From Heterotrichella gracilis (taxonomy: Eukaryota; Sar; Xanthophyceae; Tribonematales; Xanthonemataceae), in NCBI GenBank assembly GCA_032358255.1, contig JAULBX010027938.1:62001-126000 (forward strand): a stretch of DNA of 64,000 nt, read 5' to 3'. Made by a program: the position numbers and the translations under genes. Below, piece by piece: positions 23,311-34,296 of this stretch; position 1 is the first letter of the stretch; every line of letters starts with the position of its first letter. Below the pieces are notes generated by a model that was not told the DNA's origin, searched no databases, and worked only from the letters and a program-made list of their open reading frames with translations.

Positions 23311-24395
23311 GGTGGCGGTGGCTGCTGGCGCCTAGCTCCCGCACCCCTGCGCCCCAAGGCTGGGTGGCACCTACCAGCCCAGCCAGTCATAGGTATGTGA
23401 GTGCACAAGTCAATCAGAGGACCGGGTTGGCGTCTGTACCTGCCAAAGAGCCACTAGGGGAACACTGCAGGTAGGGTTTGGGACACATGTGGGGTTTATG
23501 GTGGCGGGTGACATGTCACTTAAGTTCAGCTGCAGTCTGGCACGGGAGGGTGAGACTACCAGAAGTGTGCAAGAGACTTTTTCTAGAACCAGATCCACAC
23601 CACCGCATGGAAGACTGTACACTCTGTGAGCCGACCTTCAAGTCTGCCATATAGGACTTCCCATGTATCCTTCAGCTTGCTACCAGCGAAATCCACCACG
23701 ATCACAACCCCCACCACTACGATCTGTTCCGCACCTGCCCGATGTTCGTCGCTTGGCAGTTCCACAAGCTGTTTCTGACAAAATTGGCGCGCCTTGTGCT
23801 ATCCGTCCAACACGCTTGGCCCGGCTGTGCGAGGTATCCTGTGCCAGGGTTCACAACTTCTGTCCAACTACGTGGTGCTTCCAGTGCGTCCAAATATTCC
23901 CTGGACGGCAGGGTTTACGGCGCAAGTTCTAGGTTCGATTGTGATGGACCGACCCGATAGGGGGAGGTTGTGGAAACGGGGCCCTACGCCCGAGATGTAG
24001 TATGAGGACCATGTCCGCAGTTTCGCATGTGCGTTGCACCAAGGCCGAGGTAGTGCACACGACTGCGGTGCTTGTAAAAGTACTGCAGAATGAGTGACGT
24101 GCGCGTTTCTGTGGGCTCTATCAAGGCGACAGTGGTCCGCCAGTGAGTGCAACTTGCACCAAAACAAAAGTTGGTTGAGATCAGTCATATGGAAATGTCA
24201 CTCGAAGTGCCCTCCCACGTGATTATTGAACCCCTTCACTGAGCTTCTGCAGATACGTTTGCAGATAAAGCTAGCAAACCGGAGAGCCACTGATGCCAAA
24301 GCACTCCTGTCTTTGACATCGCAGACCAGGCGCACGGACTGGCTGTGCAGCCGCGTCCTATGGGTTAGTGCAATGGGACCGTTATCAGAATCGGG
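23311..24395. other. Divergent promoter region, no gene seen
   Basis: This separates the starts of the glycosyltransferase (minus) and phosphatase-fusion (plus) genes. Frames are short and unsupported. No promoter element can be assigned by eye. Confidence 0.5.
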
Positions 24396-27300
24396 ATGTC
24401 GACTCGTGGGCTTTTCCCCAAGCCACAGCTCTTTGAGCCCCCAACCAGGTGGTGTTTTGTGCCCGCATCCGTTAGAAGGTCCCTTCCTTCATCCCACCGC
24501 CGGCACTCCGCTGCTGTTGTGAACAAAGGGGGGCAACCCACCCTGCAAGCGCCCATCACCCCAGCAGCCACCAAGCCAGTGAAGACACCAAGGCAGCGCT
24601 ACCATCGGCCTCTGCCTAACCACAACGACTCACAGGTGCTGATTACATCGCGTACCTTGCGAGTTCCCGTTATTGCCTTATGCATGCATATTGCACACTG
24701 CACTCATTACCCTCTGAACCCAGAGGGTAATGAGCGCCGCACTGCACTTGGGAGCAAACAACGCCAGGATTCATGCAAACCCTGCTTGCTGGTTGTTTCA
24801 GTGATGCATCATTCCCCGTCCACCACCTCACCGTCTGTGTGATGGTCCGCCTTTCTGGGCTTTTTTTATCCCATGTGGTGCTCATGCCCAGGTTGCTTTC
24901 CACACCGCGTCACCCGTCAACCGCCACGCAGCCCTGGGCGTCCCCAAAAAGGACATCCTGCCGGTGTACCGCTCCTCGCCCTACTCTGCGGAAGCCAGGA
25001 AGCAGGCGCTTTCCAGTGGCGTAGTGCGCATCCTGCTTTTGGATGAAGGCAATTTTTGCCGCTCGGTGCTAGCTGCAGCCATCCTCTCCAACCTGGTGTA
25101 CCAGACGGGGCTGGATGATGAGGTGGTGGTGGAGTCTGCATCCATCGGGCCAGCGCTGCAAGGGGGGCACGACCCACGAATCGCAAAGGTCAGGAAACCC
25201 CCCACCTGCACACGTAATTGATGGTGGCGTTCCGGCTCTACACCCTAAATCATCTGCATTGCCGAAAATGATCTGTAATTATAAAGTAGCTGCATGCCTT
25301 AAATTTCACTACACTACAACAGCACTACACGAACCGTTGCTTGCAACTACCTGAAGACGGGTTTGATTGGTCCCACCCAAAACCCTAACCCTCAAACCCT
25401 AAATCCCAAAACCCAGTTTCTGCACAGCGGCTGATTGGCCCTGGTGGAATGTAGCACCTTGCACCATTAATGCATCAGATTTTACACCATCAATGCATCA
25501 GAGAAATGACTGCGCCTGCAGGTGGCGAAGGAGTGCGGGCTGCAGCTGCCGCCTCGCCACGCGCGCGTGTTTGACGAGGCGCTGGACATTGTGAACTTCG
25601 ATCTGGTGCTGGTCATGGACCGCTTTGACCACGCGGACGTGCTGCGCGAGGTGGTGGTGTTCGACAAGCTGAACCCCGAAGGGTTTTACGCCGCGCGCGT
25701 GCAGCACCTGGGCTCCTACCTCCCCACCCCCCTGACCTCCATCATCCCGGAGGGGGTGACCTACTCCCCCTTGGAGTTTGGCAAGGACATCCATGACCCC
25801 CTGTATGGCAATGAGGATGAAGAGCACGAGGCGGCGTCGCTGCGCCGGTCGGTGCAGCACCTGCGCGTGTCATGCAAGGCGCTGCTGTCGCATCTCATGC
25901 AGCTGAAAGTCAGGTAGGGAGCCCGCTGCTGGCGGAAGGTTTTGCACTGGGGCCTGGTGCATGGGGTGACCGCATGCCCAGCAGATTACATTGCATGCGG
26001 TGCATGTACTGTACCAGGGATGGTGATGAATGAACCAGGGATTCCTGGATTATACATCGGCACACCTTGCTGTCGCACCTCATGCACCTGAAAGTCAGGT
26101 AGGGAGCCCATTGCTGGGGGGAGGTGTGGCATCCCTCGGCGTTTCCTTGGGGGCCTGATGTATAGGGTCACCGCATGCACAGCAGATTACATTGCATTTC
26201 GGTGCATTTTTAATGTACCAGGGGTGTTAATATAAACCAGGAATTCTGCAAAAGAATAACACCAATCTATTAGAACCCCGCCTTGGTATGTTTAGTGCCA
26301 GGTTTGGACTGGGCGCCATTCGATCTGGGCGCTGCATGTGCCATGCTGGCTGCATTGCTGGAATGCATGCAGCCTTATGACTAGCCTCCAAACCCTTATG
26401 ACTACCCTTTAAACCCTTATGACTACCCTCCAAACCCTGCCATGTTGCGTGCAGCTCCCCCGGCCTGTTCCTGCAGCAGTCGCTGACCCAGGCCCTGCAG
26501 CGCAACGCAGCGCATAGCCTGCCGGTGGTGTATGGGGTGGCCACCACCCCCGGTGACGTGTGGCGGCCCGTGTGGCAGGAGCAAGGCCAGCTGTTCACGC
26601 TGCGGGTGCTCAACGGGCAGCGCAGGGTGGTGCGCAGCCAGGCGCCGCGCTCGGTTCAATGGTGAGTGTGGGCTGGGTTTTGGGGGTGTGGGGGATAGGA
26701 GGTTGGGGTGGAAAGGTGTGTGTGTGTGTGTTGCTGCCCGTGTGGCAGGAGCAGGGGCAGCGGTTCACGCTGAGGGTGCGGAATGTTTGGCAGGGTTTTG
26801 GGTAGGTGGAGGCTGTGTGTGTGGATCGAGGGGAATGGGGAAGGCGGCGCTGGCGGGCAGTGCTCAATGGCTTGTGCTTAACTCCTCACATCCTGTGCTA
26901 AACTCTTCACATCGTGTATGATGTGCTGGCTGGGCCGCCATCTTTTACACCGGAATTAGTGCTTTACAGCCTTGGCTCTTGCTCTGCGGTGAGGCATACC
27001 CACCAATGCTAACCTGGCTACAAGAGGGGCTGGAATGCACATACCTTCAAGAAATTTGTATAAGTGATCTATATACCCCTTTATTTGCCAGGGGATACTG
27101 GAAGCACCTGGACAATGTGCGCGGCGAGCTGCTCAAGTGGATGCATCGCCACGGGGTGAACGACCGCATGCCCACCCTAGCCGAGCTGCGCGCCAGCGGG
27201 GCATGTGCGCTCTCTAATGCCATCCACAGCCACGGGGGGTTTGTCAAGCTGGCGCGCACCTTTGGGTGAGTGGTTTAGGGGTTAGGGTTTGTCAAGCTGG

Positions 27301-28436
27301 CGCGCATCTTTGGATGACGGGTTTAAGGTTGAGGGTTTGTCAAGCTGGCGCGCAGCTTTGGGTGAATTGATCAGGGTTCCCACTCTTGGCCCTGGATACC
27401 TATCCTGGCTTCCAGCCGCCATAAACCCTCCATTCCTGCTCTGACCCCCAAAATCCTACCAGGCTCCCCGCCGCCCGCCGCGCCCGTGGCTACTGGGACA
27501 GCTTCGACAACCTGCGTGTGGAGCTGGAGCAGTTTGTAGAGGCTGAGCTGCTGCCACCTGGCACCCTGCCCACCCCCCGCCAGCTCACGGCGGCCAACCG
27601 GGCTGACCTGTGCCATGCCATGCTCAAGCACGGGGGGTCGGCCAAGGTGGCCCGGCGCCTGGGTTGGACAAATGCGCGCAGGTATGGAATGCGTGTAGGT
27701 GCATTGTGCACTTACTTACTTCATGCGTTCCAGCCAGCTTAGCAGTCACTCTTGCATGCCTTGCGCCAACCAGCCCTGTCCTGACACTGCTTATACCATC
27801 GCTGCATTGGCGTTGTCAACGCAGGTTGCATTGTGCACTTATTGAATTGCAATGCCGCCCTCCAATTCATTGGGCCACTGCATGGCCATGCAGGCCCGCA
27901 CCACACAGTGGCAGGCTTCCCAGTTGGCAGCATGTTGTGGGCGCGTGGCTTACACAAACTTGTGTGGTTGCAGGGGCATCGCGCAGGCCCAGCTGCTACG
28001 GCTTGAGCTGCTGCAGTTTGTGATCGCGCGCGGCCTGCCACGGGACCAGATGCCCCTGCGGGAGGAGCTGATGCTGGCAGGGCGGGGCGACCTGGCCAAC
28101 GGGGTCACCCGCTGCGGCGGGTTCAAGCGCTTTGCCAAGCGCTTCGGGCTGCTGTACAAGAAATCGAGCAAGGTGCGCGCAGGGAAGCGGTTGGCGACCT
28201 GTGCTGTTGCAACATCCACAGCCCATGGTCAAGCTCAAAACCCTAAACCCTAAATGAGGGTCCCTCTCACCGGGCACCAGAGCTACTCATGCCATCCACC
28301 CCCTTGCTTGAAATTTGAGCTACTGGCCGTGCGTATGCCGCAGGTTCCAGTGGAAAGGTCCCTCGCCGTTGCTGCCGCTCGCCAGAAGCTCCGGCAGCGG
28401 GAGCATGCAACCCAACAGCGGGCGCCTGCTGCATAG
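24396..28436 (+). CDS. LMW-phosphatase-like protein lacking the catalytic Cys, fused to a repeated HGG module
   Basis: Exons are 24396-24635, 24892-25188, 25522-25913, 26455-26661, 27092-27265, 27463-27681, 27974-28172 and 28344-28436; all phases close, 606 residues. Residues 1-80 are Ser/Arg/Pro-rich, acidic-poor and resemble a plastid transit peptide. Residues about 115-325 follow the low-molecular-weight protein-tyrosine phosphatase fold: VRILLLDEGNFCRSVLAAAI aligns with the P-loop (V-C-x-G-N-x-C-R-S), and HDPLYG aligns with the general-acid DP-x-x-G. The first Cys, the nucleophile in the family, is Asp here, so phosphatase activity is unlikely. Residues about 390-575 hold three copies of a module of 55-75 residues with a 'GYW..ldNlr.EL..f' start (lost in copy 3) and an 'a.CHGGf.k.Ar..G' type end: HSHGGFVKLARTFG, LKHGGSAKVARRLGW and TRCGGFKRFAKRFG. 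I do not recognise this module by name. A short basic tail follows. Confidence 0.75.
24703..24734. repeat. Perfect 14-bp inverted repeat with 4-base loop
   Basis: ctcattaccctctg, loop aacc, cagagggtaatgag. It lies in the first intron of the phosphatase-fusion gene. Confidence 0.85.
25376..25414 (+). repeat. Degenerate telomere-like tract in an intron, flanked by direct repeats
   Basis: Four CCCTAA-like units (aaaccctaaccctcaaaccc, then taaatcccaaaaccc) stand between tgattggtccc at 25365 and tgattggccct at 25432. The tract is about 110 bases upstream of the exon that starts at 25522. Confidence 0.7.
25884..26253. repeat. Tandem duplication of exon 3 tail, donor site and intron start
   Basis: Unit 1 starts in exon 3 (gctgtcgcatctcatgcagc), runs through the donor gtcag|gtaggga and on to 'gtaccaggg'. 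Unit 2 starts at 26069, an offset of 185 bases, with the same order including cgcacctcatgcacctgaaa, gtcaggtagggagccc and cagcagattacattgcat. The second copy therefore carries an intact-looking duplicate 5' splice site inside the intron. Confidence 0.85.
26373..26438. repeat. 21-bp unit in three tandem copies
   Basis: The unit cttatgactaccct(c/t)(c/t)aaacc occurs three times in the intron just before the exon that starts at 26455. Confidence 0.8.
26733..26801. repeat. Diverged copy of an exon 4 internal segment within the next intron
   Basis: cccgtgtggcaggagca, then a G-rich gap and ggttcacgctg.gggtgc, copies 26567-26622 in exon 4 at an offset of 170 bases. A short (gt)n run precedes it. Confidence 0.75.
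27236..27368. repeat. Exon 5 tail plus splice donor in three tandem copies
   Basis: gggtttgtcaagctggcgcg followed by ca(c/t/g)ctttgg(g/a)tga appears at about 27238, 27286 and 27333. The first copy is the real exon end and donor; the other two lie in the intron. TTTAGGGG and TTAGGG stand between copies 1 and 2. Confidence 0.85.
27715..27815. repeat. Dispersed repeat, copy 1 (intron)
   Basis: The plus-strand sequence with (c)cagcttagcagt, ttgca, gcgccaaccagcc and tgtcctgacactgcttatacca is related to 42215-42310. Read on the minus strand, both copies give the same short peptide pattern RW(Y/F)KQCQ(D/E)RA.W, which marks homology. Confidence 0.55.
28237..28254 (+). repeat. Interstitial telomere-like motif in an intron
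   Basis: aaaaccctaaaccctaaa lies in the last intron of the phosphatase-fusion gene, about 90 bases before the final exon. Confidence 0.8.
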
Positions 28437-30206
28437 CCTTACAACAACAGGCGCATCGCTAGGTACACGCTGTAAACAGCAGGTGCACTGGCAAGCGTCC
28501 CTCCTCACCGGAGCCCGCCCCCTTGCAACCACCCCACCTGCTGCCGTGCTGTGGCGACTTGTGGGTGCAAGCGTAGCACACAGCTTTGGGTGCAAACGGA
28601 GCACACAGCTGTTTCTATCATGGGTTACTTTAGTGGCTGCCAAACTCTAAGCTGAGAAATTTGGGTTGTGTGGCAGTTGGAACAGATTGCCAGTGTCGTG
28701 ACTGGGTTCACAGAGTCTTGCACGCGGTTTTGGCAGCGTGTAGCAATCTGCCCGCGGGGGGCGTTGAGGGTTTGCAAATTAGCCTTGCACACTGCGTTAG
28801 GAGAGGTCTGGAATTCATCTCTTTTATCAGCTGCATTGCTCTTGTTTCCAGTATCGAATTGTTTCAAAACTTGGTGAAGGTTAGGCCCCACATGTTGTCA
28901 TGCCCCCATACATGCCCTGGGGGACAAGCTAGCGTAGGAATGCAGCCACTGGTGTCTGCGTGCTAGCCGTACACGCTAGCACATAGATAGATAGGTAGGC
29001 AGTTATGTGCACTCCAGCTGTATGGACCCAATGAGTGCATATGGCTAGTGCACAGTGTCAAGTAGTGGGTGCCTCTCGGGGCGTATGTCCTAACAAGTGG
29101 TGCCCCAGGTAGCCAATAGAGATCCATTCTGCTTCACTGGTGAAAGCACGCATGGAAGTAGATTATGTGATGTCAACAGCCACGATAACAGCAGAAAGAC
29201 TTCTCGTATAATTCTGTAAAATAAACCTGAGCAGTCTCCCCCTGTGTACCAGTCGCAACTGATGCCTGGCCAGCATACAATGGCGCTCTGGAATGCTAAC
29301 GGTTGCGCAATTGGTGAGCTCAGCGCTATGCTATGCCAACGCACTTATATGGACTTGTATGGATCCAAATGCTGCAGATCTGACTGATTGAACCTTTCAC
29401 CGTTGACTGTTGTACCTCTTGCCTTGAGGAGGATGGTAGGCATAGCATCACGGGGGGACCGAAAGTCAAAAGTCAAAAGTCAAAAGAATTGATGGGCGGC
29501 CGGCGATCCGAAAGAGCTCCGCGCGCGGGCTCGTTCCAGTCAAGGCAACTCCCGCCAAGCTGTCCCGAGCCACTGTATTAGTCACCATTAGCGGGCGCAA
29601 CTCCGATCGGTGCAATGTCCTGCCTCCGGCCGTACCAGCACGCACCGCCGGGAATGTTCAGTACCTGCTGTTGGTACAGTCGCCCAGGCGAATCGTTGTA
29701 CCTGCTGTACCTTCGGATGAGCCTGCCCTCCCCGTTGCGGGAGAAACTGACTGCAAGGGGGATGGCACAGGCGGGCCCCGCAGGCTGACGTGTCAGACAG
29801 TGCCCTTGCGCGGCGAAAACGTTCCTGCTCGGGAAGTTGAAGACTGAATGAACACGTTTGGTGCTGCCAACTTAAGGCGGTTTGCCCAGCTGTTGCACTC
29901 ACCACTTCACTCACCACTTCAGAACCATACTTCTACATAAGCGTCCACTGCTACCAGTTTCTATCATATAGCTGTCACGTAAACTACTATTCGGACTACG
30001 ACGTTCCTTGCTTCCGTTCCAACTTTGTCCATTCCCTGCAGCTGTCTGTGCCACCTTCTCGAGCAGCGCTTACCAACTCACGCGTTGCACGCACACAGTT
30101 GCCTACGCAATTGTCCTTGTCTCATCGGAAACCTCGCTGCGAGGCTTCTTTGCCCAACGCTACCTTACTTGTCATCATTTTCTGCGGGGAACCGAATCGT
30201 AGCGCC
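28437..30206. other. Intergenic region, no firm gene; GC-rich open stretch and short repeat
   Basis: At 29462-29483 the 7-mer aaagtca is repeated three times. It is followed by a GC-rich block (about 29490-29830) in which one plus-strand frame stays open for roughly 90 codons, from about 29577 to the TGA after gttgaagac, without an ATG. Its composition differs from the flanks, and the peptide matches nothing I can name. The last 350 bases are probably the promoter and leader of the CCCH gene. Confidence 0.5.
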
Positions 30207-32845
30207 ATGGCTCTCGTTGCATCCTGCCCCCAGCATATGGATAGGCAACTCTCCTCCTTTGCCTCCTCCACTTCAGAGGTAAATACCTGCTTGCTGTGAA
30301 GCAATAGTAGTTGTGACACTACCACTACCCAGTCGTCTCCTGCCCGGGTTGCAACTTCGCGGAAAGTTGTCACCGCATGCGACCTTGTACAGCAGCGGCA
30401 ACACGACATGTGGTTACTGCATCATGGCGGTCATTCAACTCGCACACTGCGTCTCCACTGAGGACCCTTGGAACCCTCCCACTGAAAGTAGACATGCATA
30501 TTGGGTCAGCGGTGCAAACTGGGTGCACCGTTTGCTGTGGTAACTTTTAGCCGTACTAGGTGGCGGGGGGGAGGCGAGTGCTCGCGTCGCAGAACACTGC
30601 AGTTGGTTTCTGCGAATGCAAACTCACCTTCCTTTGTGCACTGCAGGCTATCTCCAACGATACCAAGGCCAAGGCTGTGGCCCTCATCCGCCGCAACAAC
30701 ACAGCTGACAGCCAGCGTTTGGGCTATGAGCTGCTGCAGCACCTGGTGAGCCTTGCACCCGCTCATTCCATGTGGCCCTTTACAGGCTAGCCGTAAACAG
30801 AGCCCCAACACCCTGTATTCCCTTCCATTTAGCCAAGGGTTGCACCTTTTCTGCAACGTATGCTTCGATCTGGCAAATACATAGGTGCATTTGTCATGGT
30901 GGTCCGTTCAGTTGGCCGCAATTTGCCATGCACTGCCTTGCTTTTTCGTTTTTTTAAGCCCCCAACTGACCCTATCCACCCCACTCCCTCCAGGTCAACT
31001 CCGCCTGGGAGGCAATGGCCCAGTCAGAGCACAGCCAGCTGATGACCCTGGCCCTGCAGGCTATCAACACCGTGGGCTCCGGCCCCTGCTACACCAACCA
31101 GCAGCTGAAGGAGGGGGTGTCCGCCTTCATGGCAGCCATCCTGGCCTGCTCCAACGAAGTGCGCTTCAACGCCATGCTCACCCAGCTGCACACACTGTCC
31201 AACGAGGGCCCCGCCGCAACCCAGATGGTGAGTGAGCCCTGCTTGCACCCGCTCCCACCTGTGCGTAGTGCCGCTGCCTGCACACCCAGTTGCTTGCTGC
31301 ACTGTTCTTGGTTCTGGTGCTGTGTATATGGTGCCATGTTTGATTGCCTTTAGTAACCTATTCTAGCTTATTTTGAACCACCCAGTCTGAACCAACTTGC
31401 ACCAGTTAGTTGCGCCCAAGCCATGCAGCCAGGTTAGCAGTCAGCCCCACACCTGAACACACTACGCCAGCCTATTTACCTCTAACCTCCCTCCCGCGCA
31501 GGTGTGCACCGCCCTCCAGATGCTGAGGGACGAGCTGACTGCCGACAGCGAGGCAGACAGCCCCGCACAGCTGCGCCTCCTCACCGCATCGCTGCCCAAG
31601 ACCCTCCCCTTCCTGGTCAAGGCACTGGACAACCAGGTGGGGCTAGCCATCTCGGCCTGCCGCGCCGGCAAGATCGACACTGCGGTGCAGCACGAGGCTG
31701 CGGCAGCCGCTGCGCTCTCCTCCATCACCTCCTGCTTGGAGATCGCCCCCATCAGCGGCCTGGTGGACTCCCGCACCATCAACGCGTGCGCCCTCTCCCT
31801 CCGCTCCCTGGACCTCGCCAATGCCCACACCCGCCCGGTGGGGGAGGTTCCCTCCGAGCTGGACGTGCCTGAGTACCAGACCGACGAGTTCCGCATGTTC
31901 TGCTTCAAGATCGAGACCTGCCCCAAGTCCCACACCCATGACTGGGGCCAGTGCCCCTTTGCGCACGCGGGCGAGAAGGCGCGGCGCCGCGACCCGCGCA
32001 TCTACGAGTACACCGGCCTGCCCTGCCCCGACTTCCGCAAGGGCGCCTGCAAGCGCGGCGACGGCTGCTCCTACGCGCACGGCGTGTTTGAGAACTGGCT
32101 GCACCCCGTGCGCTACCACACGCAGCTGTGCAAGGACGGCACCTGCTGCAGCCGCAAGGTGTGCTTCTTCGCCCATATGGAGAGCGAGATGCGCGAGGCG
32201 GAGCCCTCCCCGATCACCCCAGACACCTCGGAGCCCTCCTCCCCCAACCACCGCCACCAGCACGTCGCCCCCCTCAGCGACATCTCCTGCGGCTCCTCCG
32301 ACTGCTCCTCCTCCCCCTCCCACCCCAGCCTGGGCGACTCCATCGACTCGCTGCTCAGCGACATCGACGCGGAGCGCAGCGGCTCGGACCATGATGACAT
32401 CACCTCCCGCCTGCCCCGCGATGAGGTGGAGCTCCTGCTGCAGGACATGCACTTCATGCCCTGCAAGGCGCCCGTGTGCCCGCCTCCTGTGCCCGCCCAG
32501 CTGGCGCCCCCCTGCCAGCGCACCCGCATGCCACCCAGGATCAAGATCCCCATCGAGCCCGGCAACCCCAACGCGAGGCACATGCGCGGCTTCAAGCCAC
32601 CCAAGCCCGCGGTCCCCGGCGCGGCCGCACCACCACCCCGCAAGGAGCGCCGCCAGGCGCCCCGCCAGGCACCACAGCCCTTTGTGCCCCCGCCGCCACC
32701 ACCACAGCAGCACCACCAGCACCACCACCAGGTGCACTATGCGCAGCAGCAGCCACACTACAGCCCCGAGCGTATGACCACTGTGGAGCGACTCAACAGG
32801 CTGGCCATGCTCAGTGCACACTTGATGCAGCAGCCTTCTTTCTAG
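30207..32845 (+). CDS. Arginine-rich tandem CCCH zinc-finger protein (plant RR-TZF type)
   Basis: Exons are 30207-30278, 30647-30745, 30994-31227 and 31502-32845, giving 582 residues. Residues about 255-360 form the plant-specific arrangement: an Arg-rich fingerlike element ([37 protein letters not shown]), then two CCCH fingers, [20 protein letters not shown] (C-x7-C-x5-C-x3-H as read from the second Cys) and [18 protein letters not shown] (C-x5-C-x4-C-x3-H). Proteins of this type bind AU-rich RNA and direct mRNA turnover in cytoplasmic granules; several act in stress and hormone responses. The first 180 residues are helical and unassigned, instead of the ankyrin repeats of some plant relatives. 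The C-terminus is Ser-, Pro-, Gln- and His-rich, including a QQHHQHHHQ run. The last exon has very strong GC3 bias. Confidence 0.9.
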
Positions 32846-34296
32846 GCTTTTCTTAGCGACGCACTTCCCTGAACTCTTAATGATAGGAACGGTCAATAAA
32901 GTGGCATATGTCTTACCAAGCAGGCAGGCGGTGTTGCCTTCTTGCACAGCGCAGTTTTCAACGAGTCCACTCTATTGGGTGCACCAATTTTTTTATCACC
33001 TCTGCGCTCTATGTTATCAAGGTTCACACTCTGTTTTATATTAAAAAGCTTGGTGCTATTTACAAATTGCTTTTCACACCTGTGACACACACATTGCGGT
33101 GCTCCCAACTTATTCAACCTGTCCACTGCGCCTCCATTCAGGCAAGCAGATACATTCGCAGGACCTATTTTATCCTTGGTTTTCGTAAACATATTTTTGT
33201 ACCAAAGCCAATGACAATTGCAGCTTGGAAGGCCCAACCTGTTCATAGCAAGTACTTTACCCACAAGGCACAGGCAAGAAGCACACGCCACCTATTACTG
33301 TAACAATACACAACACCTACAACTTCAGACCCAATAACTATCCAAGGCTTGCTTGTGCAAAGCAGTGTTGATGTCATCTTTGCTTATGGGAGTCATCGGC
33401 CCAGAAGTGACTGAAAAATTGTGCGTTTTCACCACCAAGGCACTGGCACTGACTTTGCCGCCAAAGTGGTGCAGGCAGGTGGCCAAATGGCGCCAGTGTC
33501 CTTTGCCCATCCCGGGATGCCATCTACCTTCCGACCATCCCTTCCGATCAATCTTACCATCCCAGGGCCCCACAAACCAAAACTGGTGGCTATCCGGGCT
33601 TCTACAAAACGTGCACACTTCCGTCTACCGCATATGTTATGCAGCTATGTCTCCTTGCTTCACTTAGAAAGCCACATAGCGGCTACAAATACACCGTGAC
33701 TTGGGCGACTGCAAACTGCGACTGCGATTTGTTTGAAGTTAATTGGGAAGTCACTTGGCAAGTTGCATGCATGCATAAAACCCTTCGCGAGCCCTGAATA
33801 CTCCTTGCGTAATCGTTGAATATTCCGCACACGTGCGGTGTTCTTGGCCTTCCTTGGCACACCCCTTTCCACTCGCGAGTGTGAGTATAAGCCGTGCAAG
33901 TCTATTGTGGCGCAAAACAATAGTTCGTTCGCTGAAAGCCCCTTGTCAGGTTGGGACTTGGCTCTGGTGTTTTATCAGGGAATAAGCAGCATACAAGGAG
34001 TTGGAGTGCGAAGAGGGCTACCGTGAGTTGGTACAGGTACGAACCCGCTCCAAGCAAACTATTTGGAACCCCTCCTGTTCCTGTCATGCAGAGGTGGCCT
34101 AGAAGGTGGGTGGCGGTGTGCCGGTGTGGCGCCTCCTCGCTGTCAGTCTGCACTGGCAGGGCAGCGCACCTCTCGTATACAAGGATTGGTGAAAAAAGTG
34201 TGCACGTATTCAGTCAAGCAGCGCACAAAAGGACCGATTAACCCACATCTGGATATGGCATGCAGCTGATCAACTGCGCTGCCCACTGCGCTCGCT
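32846..34296. other. Intergenic region without a firm gene
   Basis: Two frames are worth recording but not calling. A minus-strand frame at 32893-33291 has several Cys-x2-Cys-like spacings. A minus-strand frame at 33325-33618 has Trp- and His-rich sequence (GHWRHLATCLHHFGGK) but no ATG near its start. AATAAAG occurs at 32894-32900, 3' of the CCCH gene. Confidence 0.45.

Noticed and set aside
23920-24000. 'ggttcgattgtgatggacc' considered as a tRNA T-arm
   Set aside because: No acceptor stem or anticodon arm could be laid out around it.
29455-29860. Block considered as a retroelement remnant
   Set aside because: No reverse transcriptase, integrase or protease motif and no terminal repeats could be seen; the name would be a guess.
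31821-32777. Second plus-strand frame of over 300 codons in the same CCCH exon
   Set aside because: Ser/Thr/Ala/Pro/Arg-only composition typical of an out-of-frame GC-rich exon.
31643-32947. Very long minus-strand open frame (over 400 codons) opposite the CCCH gene
   Set aside because: It is the antisense shadow of a strongly GC3-biased exon. The plus frame has clear zinc fingers; the minus translation is low-complexity with no family pattern.
32893-33303. Overlapping 130-codon frames on both strands
   Set aside because: Neither has a recognisable family or convincing splice context. AT-rich noncoding DNA can keep such frames open by chance.
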